Positions 1-9,302 of a stretch of 64,000 nucleotides of DNA are shown here, piece by piece; position 1 is the stretch's first letter, and every line of letters starts with the position of its first letter. The notes beneath the pieces were generated by a model, which worked only from the letters and a program-made list of their open reading frames with translations, did no database searches and was not told the origin of the DNA. Source of the DNA: Bradyrhizobium oligotrophicum S58 (lineage in GTDB: Bacteria; Pseudomonadota; Alphaproteobacteria; Rhizobiales; Xanthobacteraceae). The DNA lies in the NCBI RefSeq assembly GCF_000344805.1, contig NC_020453.1, positions 1,674,001 through 1,738,000 on the forward strand, read 5' to 3'. The translations under genes were made by a program, and so were the position numbers.

Positions 1-141
1 CGACGGAGCTCGGGCTTGACGCATAACTAATTGAGAGCCGTCATCGTTGCGGAAGGCCATGATCGTCATGTGCGATTGCCCTGGTATCCCCACGGGGAGC
101 GCCAGATCCGGCGCCTGCGCAGGTCAAGTCCGAGCCGACGG

Positions 142-492
142 CGCGGCTTCTCAGCCTCGCGGCGCGCTGTCGCGTCCGAGCTTTGCTATCTGGACGCCCT
201 CTTGAAGAGGAGGGCGCAGGGAAGGCTGGGTGCAGGCCGCACCCATGGCCCGCCTGCGAAAAAAATGCAGGCGGCAGGAACCACAGGATTGGCCGAACAA
301 CCGGCCTTCCCTGCGCGATGGGCTAACGGCTGCTCCGTGCTCTCCCAGGGGACCGGGCCACACGGCTTGACCGTCCGCCAGGGCTCGTTCGTCCGCACGC
401 GAAACGCGCACTGCGACCCCAAGCGGCCACCGCATCCCACGCTCCACGGTCCATGACGATCGCGAAACGCCCCTCCAGTGAGCGCGGGACGG
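142..492 (+). repeat. Dispersed intergenic repeat, copy 1 (short form)
   Basis: About 350 bp here match positions 43376-43786 almost base for base in the same orientation. This copy lacks a 60-bp block that the other copy carries at 43592-43651. Inside it is a perfect 8-bp hairpin (250-257 pairing with 267-274, A-rich loop). Only shadow ORFs cross it. It resembles the non-coding dispersed elements common in Bradyrhizobium genomes; no transposase or clear terminal inverted repeats were found. Confidence 0.85.
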
Positions 493-749
493 TCGGAAAC
501 ATCGTTCTGATTTGCCCGACGACACAAGCGGAGATTTGCCCGACGGAATGCGACAAACTGGCACGACGGGCAGTTTGGGTATGGGTGGGATGCCGACCGG
601 TTGCATCCGACCTGCTCGCCTTCATCTGATGACGTGTCGTCGCGCGCCAAACCGCTTGTCGCATCGTCCCTGTTATCGTCTCTCGTCCGACGAATATCGG
701 CGTTTGGCGGATGTCGCCGAACGAAACGCATTCTCTTTAGGGACTGCCG
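493..749. other. Intergenic stretch with short direct repeat
   Basis: No gene is supported here. A 13-bp direct repeat, GATTTGCCCGACG, occurs at 509-521 and 533-545, 24 bp apart, just beyond the end of the dispersed repeat, and may belong to its flank. The short ORFs on both strands have no recognisable protein character. Confidence 0.5.
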
Positions 750-941
750 CTACGGCGTCCAGTTTGCCGGACCCAGCAGGGTTGGAGGAATGAGCGCGCC
801 CGTCATGGTGTGGATGAAGTGAAGTCTCGTGCAGGCCGGGCAGGTCACGGTCTCGAACCGACAGTCTTCCTTCGGCTGTCGCAGGATGGCATCGACCTCG
901 GACCCGGTCTGCGGGCAGCGAAATGTGATCGGACAATCCAT
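750..941 (-). CDS. Small zinc-ribbon-like protein
   Basis: This encodes 63 residues. The start at 941 was chosen because a GGAG lies about 8 nt upstream (revcomp of 950-953); the frame stays open to 1016, giving an 88-residue alternative. Cysteines at about residues 3, 9, 27, 34 and 37, including a CPxC knuckle followed by histidines, look like a zinc ribbon. The pattern CPxTG...CPxC...H is seen in short hypothetical proteins of rhizobia. The function is unknown; metal binding is an inference from the Cys/His spacing. It is transcribed away from the HPF-like gene. Confidence 0.6.
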   Translation of the reverse strand: MDCPITFRCPQTGSEVDAILRQPKEDCRFETVTCPACTRLHFIHTMTGALIPPTLLGPANWTP

Positions 942-1310
942 CGTCCCATCTCCGGTGCAGACTCGAAAGTTGGGTAGCCGCAAGTTGCGCCTGATTCTCC
1001 GGGGTTGACTGAGCAATATTGATCAGCCGCGCGCGTTCGCCTCTGACAGTCTGGTCGCGGGAGACATTGGGAGACGCGCTTGAACGGCCGCTTCGCCCTG
1101 CCCGAAAGACCCGAGGCGGATCAAGCGTCGCTTCAGACCGTCGGCTGTATCACGGGGCGTCCATTCGTGGCCGCCGCCCGCGAAGGACGCGTCATGGCGT
1201 CGCGTGCGGTGCGGCGACGTCGAAGCTTGGACGACGACCATGCCGGGGAGCTGATTATGACTGCGAATTCCATCTTGCGACCTTTGGCGCTGCACCTCAA
1301 GGAGACACGG
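942..1310. other. Divergent intergenic region
   Basis: About 370 bp separate the minus-strand zinc-ribbon gene from the plus-strand HPF-like gene and should hold both promoters. I see no confident -35/-10, sigma-54 or palindromic operator site. An in-frame ATG at 1257 with GGGGAG 6 nt upstream could extend the HPF-like protein by 18 residues. Confidence 0.4.
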
Positions 1311-1646
1311 ATGCTGATCGATGTCAGGACCGACGGAAACGTTGAGGCCGGCGAGCAGTTGTCGCAGGACGTGAAGGCGTCGCTTCATGCGGTGCTCCAT
1401 CGCTATGAGGATCAGGTCAGGCGGATCGACGTGCAGCTCAGCGACGCGGTGAGCCACAAGCCCAGTCACGACGACAAGAGCTGCAAGATCGAGGTGCATC
1501 GTGACGGCGGCGAGCCCATCGTCGCGGCGCATCAGGACAGCTTCATGGAGCAGGCCGTGCGTGGCGCGGTCCACAAGCTGAAGCGCGCGCTCGACCACGC
1601 CTTCGGCAAGGAGGCGGTGTCCGATCAGCTTCGAGATCATCGCTAG
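1311..1646 (+). CDS. HPF/RaiA-family ribosome-associated protein
   Basis: This 111-residue protein has the features of the sigma-54 modulation/ribosome hibernation (HPF, RaiA) family. It starts with an MxIxVxTDGN-type strand, followed by a helix and a strand (RRIDVQLSDA), then a KSCKIEVHRDGGEP strand and a C-terminal helix rich in K/R. Family members bind the 30S decoding region and silence ribosomes in stationary phase or stress. The start at 1311 has AAGGAG at 1299-1304; an upstream ATG at 1257 is an alternative. It is shorter than long-form HPF and lacks the dimerisation tail, so it is an HPF-short/RaiA-like paralogue. Which ribosomal activity it has is inferred. Confidence 0.75.
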   Translation: MLIDVRTDGNVEAGEQLSQDVKASLHAVLHRYEDQVRRIDVQLSDAVSHKPSHDDKSCKIEVHRDGGEPIVAAHQDSFMEQAVRGAVHKLKRALDHAFGKEAVSDQLRDHR

Positions 1647-1696
1647 ACGGGTGGCGGGACGGTTTGCCGGCAATGCCGCCGGTTGGGAGATCCGTA

Positions 1697-2176
1697 ATGG
1701 ACATCGGTGCTGATGAGATCAACGACATCGGGCCGCGGCCGCAGGCGTTCGACATCGAGCGGGCGACCCGGGACAATACCAATTATCGGTCGGTCGCCTG
1801 GAGCGGGCGCTATCTGCAGGTGACGCTGATGTCGATCCCGGTCGGCGGCGACATCGGGCTGGAGGCGCATCCGGAAACTGATCAGTTCCTGCGGCTCGAT
1901 GCAGGCCGCGGCCGGGTGCAGATGGGGCCCGCGAAGGACAGGCTGACGTTCGACCAGACGGTGTCGAACGGCTGGTGCGTGCTCGTTCCGGCTGGGACCT
2001 GGCACAACATCACCAACATCGGCCCGACGCCGATGCAGGTCTATGCCATCTATGCGCCGGCCCATCACACGCCCGGCAAGGTGCAGGCGACGGCAGCTGC
2101 GGCCGCAGCCGACCGTGACGACGCGCCCGCGGCCTGGTCCGTGCAACCCAAACAGGTGGCCGATCACCACGGATGA
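1697..2176 (+). CDS. Cupin-domain protein
   Basis: The product has 159 residues and starts at 1697 with GGAG about 9 nt upstream. A single double-stranded beta-helix (cupin) domain is visible. Motif 1 is degenerate, with GGDIGLExHPExDQFLRL, and motif 2 follows with LVPAGTWHNITNxG. His and Glu in these motifs are the usual metal ligands. Small stand-alone cupins include isomerases, dioxygenases and binding proteins, so no substrate can be named. The C-terminal 40 residues are Ala-rich and probably disordered. It lies just downstream of the HPF-like gene in the same direction (50-bp gap) and could be co-transcribed. Confidence 0.8.
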   Translation: MDIGADEINDIGPRPQAFDIERATRDNTNYRSVAWSGRYLQVTLMSIPVGGDIGLEAHPETDQFLRLDAGRGRVQMGPAKDRLTFDQTVSNGWCVLVPAGTWHNITNIGPTPMQVYAIYAPAHHTPGKVQATAAAAAADRDDAPAAWSVQPKQVADHHG

Positions 2177-2470
2177 ATGACCGCGAGGATGCGATGAGGA
2201 CTCATTCGCTCGGCGGGCTCGCGCTGAGGAGATGATCGAACGCGCGGGCTCTTATGCACGTCCGTCTCTCGTTCGAGGCGCTCCGCTGTGAGCCTCCTCT
2301 ATCGTGTGAGTGGCTGCATCGAATGGAAGGCTTCGCATCGATTGCAGAATGGCGCTCGCGGCGGCCCTGTCCTCGTCGGCAACTCAATCCGAGGGCGATG
2401 CGCGGATTGATCTAGCGCAAGACGAGAGGCGATTTCCCACCATAAAATTTCTGTATGTCGATCCAGCGGG

Positions 2471-3157
2471 ATGGGGGCTGTGCCGAGTTCGAACCTCGCC
2501 AGATTTGATCCGAAGGCCTTTCTCGACAAGGTTTGCTCGGGCCAGAAGGTCCTGAAGGTACCCAAGGGGCGAAGCGTGTTCTCCCAGGGTGATCCGGCCG
2601 ACGCCCTGTTCTTTCTCCAACAGGGAAAGATCAAGCTGGCCGTCGTCAACGACGTCGGCAAGGAGGCGGTCATCGGCATCGTCGATGCCGGGCAGTTTTT
2701 TGGCGAGGGCTGTCTGACGCGGCAGGCGGTGCACACCGGCGCGGCATTCGCCCTGCAGGATTGCGTGGTCACCGCCATCCCCAAGAAGACGATGATCGCA
2801 GCGCTTCGCCTCCACCCTGAGCTTGCGGAGATGTTCATCGCGCTTCTGCTGGCCAGGATCGACCGGTTCGAAGCGGACCTGATCGACCAGCTCCTCCATA
2901 GCAGCGAAAAGCGGCTGGCGCGGCTGCTTCTGACGATGGCCAACTACGGCGGCGGCGAAACGCCGCTGCCGGTCATTCCAAGAATCAGCCAGGAAACGCT
3001 GGCCGAAATGATCGGCACGACGCGATCGCGCGTCAGTCATTTCATGAACAAGTTCAGAAAGGCGGGCCTGATCGAATATGACGGCGAGATCGTCGTCTAT
3101 CCGGCGCTGCTGCAAGCCGCCCTGAACGACAACCTGCCGGCGGAGCAGCGGAACTAG
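2471..3157 (+). CDS. CRP/FNR-family transcriptional regulator
   Basis: This 228-residue protein has an N-terminal cyclic-nucleotide-binding fold (about 20-130, with FSQGDPADALFFLQQGKIKL and a GxFFGEGC turn), a long dimerisation helix (about 130-155) and a C-terminal winged helix (about 165-225). The recognition helix reads TRSRVSHFMNKFRK. The cysteines are not arranged like the FNR N-terminal iron-sulfur motif, so oxygen sensing through a cluster is unlikely. The cAMP-contacting RS of true CRP is also not evident, and the ligand is unknown. It sits upstream of a histidine kinase on the same strand, 167 bp apart. Confidence 0.9.
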   Translation: MGAVPSSNLARFDPKAFLDKVCSGQKVLKVPKGRSVFSQGDPADALFFLQQGKIKLAVVNDVGKEAVIGIVDAGQFFGEGCLTRQAVHTGAAFALQDCVVTAIPKKTMIAALRLHPELAEMFIALLLARIDRFEADLIDQLLHSSEKRLARLLLTMANYGGGETPLPVIPRISQETLAEMIGTTRSRVSHFMNKFRKAGLIEYDGEIVVYPALLQAALNDNLPAEQRN

Positions 3158-3324
3158 CTGCGGGTGTGCAGCGTGCGGGTGGTCTGTTTTGCACAGACGG
3201 AACTCTGTCCGCATCGCTAGCTGCCAATAACTCACCGCCGGGCTCTGCGTTTCATTTCGCCGCTTAAAGGCGGGACGCGCGAAGCGTTCGTGACGGGGTG
3301 AGTGTTGCGGAGGGAGGGGACCAC

Positions 3325-4431
3325 ATGTTCAAGCAGCAGTTTTCCGACGCGTCTGACGCGTGCGCACTTGCCGAAGCCATTGTGGACACGGTCCGGGAGC
3401 CGCTGCTCGTCCTCGACCACGATCTCCGCGTGATTGCCGCCAGCCGTTCGTTCTATCTCACCTTCTCCACGACGCCCGAGGATGTGCTGGGACAACTATT
3501 CTATGAGGTGGATGACGGCGCCTGGAATATTCCGGCGCTGAAGTCGTGGCTGAGCCAGATCTTCTCCAATACCAGCGCGCTGCATGATTTCGAGGTGGAG
3601 CACGTTTTTCCCGCCCTCGGACGCCGGGCGATGCGGCTGAACGCCCGGCAGGTGTCCTACACGGTCGGGTCCCATACGACCATCCTGCTCGGCCTCGAGG
3701 ACGTCACCAGCGAGCGCGAGATGGCGCGTCAGAACGAGGAGCTGCTGCGTCAGAAGGATATGCTGCTCGAGGAGTTTCAGCACCGTGTCGGCAACAGCCT
3801 GGCGATCATCGCCAGCATCATCTCGTTGAAGGCACGGTCCGTCGGCTCCGAGGAAGCGCGACGCCACCTGGACGACGCCCGCGACCGGGTCATCTCGTTC
3901 GCGAACATCCAGCAGAGTCTCCACACCTCCGCGCGCAGCGGCGTGATCGCGCTCGGACCGCATTTCGCGAGGCTCTGCCAGGCGATCTCGCAATCGATGA
4001 TCGCCGACCAGCAGCGGACCAGGATCGAAACCCGCGGCGACGGCCAGGCGACGACGAGCGAAGCCGAAAGTCTCGGGCTGATCGTCACCGAGCTCGTCAT
4101 CAACTCCCTCAAGCATGCCTTTCCCGAGGACACCGCGAATGGGCTGATCACCGTGACCTATGAGTCCTCCGGAGCCGGCTGGACCCTGTCCGTCTCGGAC
4201 AATGGAACGGGGAAATTGCAGGGGAACGGCCGGCCAAAGGGGGGCCTGGGCACCGGCATCATCATGGCTCTGGCGAAGCAGCTTGGTGCGGAGGTCACGA
4301 CGGTGGCCGGCCGGCCCGGCACGACCGTCTCGGTGCGTCACGCCGCTGTGGCGACACGCGACGACTTGACCGGAGCAAGCGTGCCGTCCGCTCCCGCGAT
4401 CCGATCCAGGGCCGAATCCAAGGCCGGATAG
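3325..4431 (+). CDS. PAS-domain sensor histidine kinase, HWE/HisKA_2 type
   Basis: This 368-residue protein looks cytoplasmic, with no membrane segment. A PAS domain spans about 15-125, followed by a short coiled linker and a HisKA_2 phosphoacceptor helix with EFQHRVGNSLAII (His about residue 153). An HATPase_c domain then carries the N-box ELVINSLKHAF, the G1 box DNGTG and the G2 box GLGTGI. This class often acts in general-stress or light signalling in alphaproteobacteria. No response regulator lies beside it, so the partner is unknown. ATG 3325 follows a GGAGGGAGGGG stretch; a GTG at 3298 is an alternative start. Confidence 0.88.
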   Translation: MFKQQFSDASDACALAEAIVDTVREPLLVLDHDLRVIAASRSFYLTFSTTPEDVLGQLFYEVDDGAWNIPALKSWLSQIFSNTSALHDFEVEHVFPALGRRAMRLNARQVSYTVGSHTTILLGLEDVTSEREMARQNEELLRQKDMLLEEFQHRVGNSLAIIASIISLKARSVGSEEARRHLDDARDRVISFANIQQSLHTSARSGVIALGPHFARLCQAISQSMIADQQRTRIETRGDGQATTSEAESLGLIVTELVINSLKHAFPEDTANGLITVTYESSGAGWTLSVSDNGTGKLQGNGRPKGGLGTGIIMALAKQLGAEVTTVAGRPGTTVSVRHAAVATRDDLTGASVPSAPAIRSRAESKAG

Positions 4432-4557
4432 CGGACCTTCAGCCGATCGTGACGTCGTCGCCGATCAGTACGACATAGAGACCATGGTCCTAGCCCACCC
4501 GCGACCAGATCAGGTGCACTGAGTCAGCGCGCAGTAGAACGATCCCTCGCGCCGACC

Positions 4558-4684
4558 CTACTGCAGCCGTACCGGCAGATTGAGCGGGCCACGAAAACCG
4601 AAACCGTGCCAGCGTACGCTGGCGGGATCGGGCAGCGTCATGTTGGGGAAACGCTCGAACAGCATCGGCAGCAGGAGCATGCCC
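4558..4684 (-). pseudogene. Cytochrome P450 C-terminal relic
   Basis: Read on the minus strand, this encodes about 41 residues ending in a stop at 4558-4560. They match the extreme C terminus of the intact P450 at 49475-50659 almost exactly, for example LLPMLFERFP, VRWHGFGFRGP and LNLPVRLQ. Everything upstream, including the heme-binding loop, is missing and the SseB-like gene begins about 10 bp away. About 75 bp of 3' flank (from about 4485) also resembles 49408-49474. It is therefore a truncated duplicate, not a gene. Confidence 0.85.
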
Positions 4685-4693
4685 CGGCACGCG

Positions 4694-5122
4694 TCATGTC
4701 CCGCCGCCCGCCGACTGCAGCTTCTCGAAAATCGTGCCCTGCATCAGCAGCGCGATCTCGCTGGCGGGCATCGGCTTCTGGCATTCGGACAGGGGATTGA
4801 GCCAGAAGTTGGCGTTGGGCAGCATGGCGAACAGATTGCGGGCTGATGCTCCGAGGCAGACCTCGGGCTCTTTCACATAGTCGGAGATGCGCTTCCTGGA
4901 CGTGAACGCCGGGAGCCATGTCAGGCCCTGGAAGCCGACGGTGGCGACGTTGATCGCTTCGCGGTGGTCGAGCGAGCGCTGTGTCCCGGGTTCGACGGGC
5001 GCCTCGGGTGTCAGGACATAGATCTCGGCGTCCAGCAGGGCGCGATAGAATCTGGGCACGATGGCGGGATCCCGGCCGGCGGCCTGCATCAGGGCTTCGA
5101 GACTGTTTTCCGGTTCGAACAT
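4694..5122 (-). CDS. SseB-domain protein
   Basis: The 142-residue product begins at 5122 behind GGAGG. It matches the SseB N-terminal domain pattern: an opening ENSLEALMQAA helix, RFYRALLDAEIYVL, then a short loop, VGFQGLTWLPAFTS, and a terminal NPLS...PASEIALLMQG. SseB of E. coli was named for enhanced serine sensitivity; the biochemical role of the domain is unsettled and it is often linked to type III/VII secretion or stress loci. Here it lies downstream of the sigma-54 activator on the same strand (55-bp gap) and next to a P450 relic, so the downstream side of this gene has been rearranged. Confidence 0.75.
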   Translation of the reverse strand: MFEPENSLEALMQAAGRDPAIVPRFYRALLDAEIYVLTPEAPVEPGTQRSLDHREAINVATVGFQGLTWLPAFTSRKRISDYVKEPEVCLGASARNLFAMLPNANFWLNPLSECQKPMPASEIALLMQGTIFEKLQSAGGGT

Positions 5123-5134
5123 CGTCGTCCTCCG

Positions 5135-5161
5135 CTGTGATCGTTCGACTGTGATCGTTCG
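5135..5161. repeat. 14-bp tandem duplication
   Basis: CTGTGATCGTTCGA is followed directly by CTGTGATCGTTCG. It lies in the 55-bp gap between the activator gene and the SseB-domain gene. It could be a slippage product or a tandem binding site; nothing decides between them. Confidence 0.6.
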
Positions 5162-5177
5162 CGCCGTGTGGCTGATG

Positions 5178-7058
<1,881 letters not shown>

Positions 7059-7202
7059 CGTCGTATCCTCCCGCTCTTGGCCGTTTCCCCGTCCATTGCA
7101 GCTGCTTGATTGTTAGTTATGTGCTGCTCGGCGGATCATAGAGCAATCGAGCGGAAATCCAAATTCGACCCGTGACGCCGGACGCCGTCTTCGCATCGCG
7201 AA

Positions 7203-7225
7203 AACTGTTCCGTCTCGGAACAGTT
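7203..7225. promoter_or_regulatory. Perfect 23-bp palindrome, candidate activator-binding site
   Basis: AACTGTTCCG, a 3-nt spacer, then CGGAACAGTT form an exact 10-3-10 inverted repeat. It ends 84 bp upstream of the sigma-54 promoter at 7310, a normal distance for an upstream activating sequence bound by a Fis-type dimer. It is also 145 bp upstream of the divergent regulator start, so autoregulation is possible. Confidence 0.75.
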
Positions 7226-7309
7226 GTGCAATCAGCTTTGATCCGCAGCGGACCGAAGCACGGCGCGGGCGCGCGGAAGAACGTCCGGATTATCAGCTTG
7301 TTAGCTCGC

Positions 7310-7325
7310 TGGCATAGCTCTTGCT
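7310..7325 (+). promoter_or_regulatory. Sigma-54 (-24/-12) promoter of the adh-mim operon
   Basis: TGGCATAGCTCTTGCT matches the consensus TGGCAC-N5-TTGC[AT], with the invariant GG and GC separated by exactly 10 nt. It sits about 65 bp upstream of the alcohol dehydrogenase start and downstream of the palindrome at 7203-7225, with AAA+ sigma-54 activator genes on both sides of the operon. Confidence 0.85.
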
Positions 7326-7389
7326 GAACTCTGGTCAATGGCACGCTGATCAAGTTGCCGTGCAAAACAAAAATATCCGGGGGAGTTCG

Positions 7390-8433
7390 ATGAAGGCTGC
7401 TGTTCTCCATGCATTCGATGAAACGCTGACGGCCAAGGAATTCGTCAGATATGAGGAGGTCACCGATCCGAAGATCGCGCGTCCGATGGACGTGATCGTG
7501 CGGATCGGCGGCGCCGGCGTCTGCCGCACCGACCTGCACATCGTCGAAGGAATTTGGCGCAGCAAGGTCGACGTCAAGCTTCCCTACATCATGGGTCATG
7601 AGAACGCCGGCTGGGTCGAGGCCGTCGGTCCCGGTGTCGAAGGCGTCAAGGTCGGTGACAGCGTGATCTGCCATCCGCTGGTGACCAGCGGCCATTGCCT
7701 GGCGTGCCGGCGTGGCAATGACATGCACGCGCTCGACAGCTCCTTTCCCGGCATCAACGCCAATGGCGGCTACGCGCAATATCTGCTCACCGGCCAGCGC
7801 GCCCTGATCAAGCTGCCGAAGTCGCTGACGCCAAAGGACGTCGCTCCGTACACAGATGCCGGCCTGACCGCCTATCGTGCGGCCAAGAAGGCGTCGCGTC
7901 ATCTGCTGCCGGGCGAGTATGCGGTGGTGATCGGGGCCGGCGGCCTCGGCCATATCGGCATCCAGGTTCTCGCAGCACTGTGCGCGGCGGAGATCATCGT
8001 CGTCGACCGCTCCGCCGACTCGCTCGAGCTCGCCAGGACATGCGGCGCCCATCATCTGGTGAAAGCCGGCGAGAGCGCGGTCGAAGCCGTGCTGGCCCTG
8101 ACCGGCGGCCGTGGCGCGGAGGCCGTCATCGACTTCGTCGGCGAGGGCGACGCGATCGCCAAGGGCCTCGCGATGACGGCGAATGCCGGCTCCTATTACA
8201 TCGTCGGCTATGGCGGCAAGATCGACATCCCGACCATCGACATGATCACGACGGAAAAGACCATCGTCGGCAATCTCGTCGGCACCTATGCCGAGCTGGT
8301 CGAGCTGATGGCGCTGGCCGATCGTGGCCTCGTGAACCTGCATACCAGGGAATACAGGCTCAGCGAGGCAAACGAGGCGCTGCATGACCTGCATCATGGC
8401 CGCATTCACGGGCGCGCGGTGCTGATTCCGTAG
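7390..8433 (+). CDS. Zinc-dependent NAD-type alcohol dehydrogenase
   Basis: This 347-residue member of the medium-chain dehydrogenase family is the first gene behind the sigma-54 promoter, starting at 7390 with GGGGGAG upstream. Catalytic zinc ligands are visible in GVCRTDLH and GHENAG, and the Rossmann fold has GAGGLGHIG (about residue 180). In the structural-zinc lobe I see only CLAC; the later cysteines expected near GNDMH are replaced (MHALDSS), so that zinc site looks degenerate. In mim/prm operons the linked dehydrogenase oxidises the secondary alcohol or acetol made by the monooxygenase, which is the likely role here. In the actinobacterial operons this gene lies downstream rather than first. 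Confidence 0.9.
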   Translation: MKAAVLHAFDETLTAKEFVRYEEVTDPKIARPMDVIVRIGGAGVCRTDLHIVEGIWRSKVDVKLPYIMGHENAGWVEAVGPGVEGVKVGDSVICHPLVTSGHCLACRRGNDMHALDSSFPGINANGGYAQYLLTGQRALIKLPKSLTPKDVAPYTDAGLTAYRAAKKASRHLLPGEYAVVIGAGGLGHIGIQVLAALCAAEIIVVDRSADSLELARTCGAHHLVKAGESAVEAVLALTGGRGAEAVIDFVGEGDAIAKGLAMTANAGSYYIVGYGGKIDIPTIDMITTEKTIVGNLVGTYAELVELMALADRGLVNLHTREYRLSEANEALHDLHHGRIHGRAVLIP

Positions 8434-8448
8434 CGCGAGCGCAGCGAG

Positions 8449-8862
8449 ATGCTCGGCGTCGATCCTCATCATCGAACGAGAGTGATCAGTGTGACGAAGT
8501 CCAGCGAAGGCGGGCCACAGATCACGGCGGAAGAAGCGGCCCGGCTGCAGCTCGCGCGCGAGCGGATGATTGCGCGGCACAGACTGATCGAGGGCATCAT
8601 TCGCAACAACGAGCAGCAGCTCAGGAACGAGAGCGCCCGCGGCGGCGCGGAAATCGAGCTGGAATGCGCACGGCGCGACCTCGCGGGGGCGCAGGGCGGC
8701 AGCGCCGCCAGGGACGAGTTCGACAGGGTCGTCGATCGTCTCGGCAAGCTACGTGACGAGCACGCGCGGCTGGTCGCCGAGCGCGAGTGGCTCAACCACG
8801 CATTATTGGAATTCGACAGCACGCCCACGGATGACGACCACAAGCGGACGGGACACGCATGA
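8449..8862 (+). CDS. Hypothetical coiled-coil protein in mim operon
   Basis: This encodes up to 137 residues; a GTG at 8491 would give a shorter form. The body is almost entirely alpha-helical and charged (Arg/Glu-rich heptads, about 25-125), with no signal peptide or membrane segment. It begins 15 bp after the alcohol dehydrogenase and its stop overlaps the next start (ATGATGA), so translation is coupled. I do not recognise the family. The position suggests an accessory or assembly role for the monooxygenase, but this is inference from context only. Confidence 0.65.
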   Translation: MLGVDPHHRTRVISVTKSSEGGPQITAEEAARLQLARERMIARHRLIEGIIRNNEQQLRNESARGGAEIELECARRDLAGAQGGSAARDEFDRVVDRLGKLRDEHARLVAEREWLNHALLEFDSTPTDDDHKRTGHA

Positions 8863-9134
8863 TGAGCAAGGTCGACATCAGCAGGCTAAACCTCAGGACA
8901 TCAGGTGCGTCGGCCTCGGCCGTGCCGCCACCTCAGCAAGCTGAACAAGCAGAAGAAGACCGGTCGAAGGACGCGTTCTTCGCGCAGGTCGGCGAGATCG
9001 CCGAGGCGATGATCGCGCGGCACGGTCGTGAGTTTGCCACGGGCACGCTGGTGCTGGCGGCGAAGTTCGTCGCGGAAGGCCGGCCATTGGTCAGCCGCGG
9101 CACGGAGGCCGGCAGCACCGCCAAGCCGGTCTGA
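8859..9134 (+). CDS. Hypothetical small protein in mim operon
   Basis: This 91-residue product starts at 8859 (or 8862), overlapping the preceding stop codon. The N terminus is polar with a run of Pro/Gln, and the C-terminal half forms a predicted helix (FFAQVGEIAEAMIARHGREF) followed by a short hydrophobic stretch. There is no known motif. It is 168 bp upstream of mimA and, with the preceding gene, forms a two-gene insert between the dehydrogenase and the monooxygenase genes. Confidence 0.65.
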   Translation: MMSKVDISRLNLRTSGASASAVPPPQQAEQAEEDRSKDAFFAQVGEIAEAMIARHGREFATGTLVLAAKFVAEGRPLVSRGTEAGSTAKPV

Positions 9135-9302
9135 AATGCTGATTCGTTGCGGGAGTGAAAGTCAATTTTCGGAACTCAAAGTTGATGGGCAGACGTGAAT
9201 TTGCAGGAGACGTCGCGGAAGCAGCCGTTGGTCGCCGCTGCTGCGATCGGATGATCAAGGCCTGAATGCAGAAAACTGGTGCAACGTTCAAAGGAGAAGG
9301 AA

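Noticed and set aside
31..731. Several overlapping frames across the first dispersed repeat
   Set aside because: The same frames appear interrupted differently in the second copy (43282-43914), which a coding constraint would not allow; the repeat is non-coding.
9150..9302. A second sigma-54 promoter just before mimA
   Set aside because: TGGGCAGACGTGAATTTGC has GG and GC spaced by 13 or more nt rather than 10, so it does not fit the -24/-12 rule.
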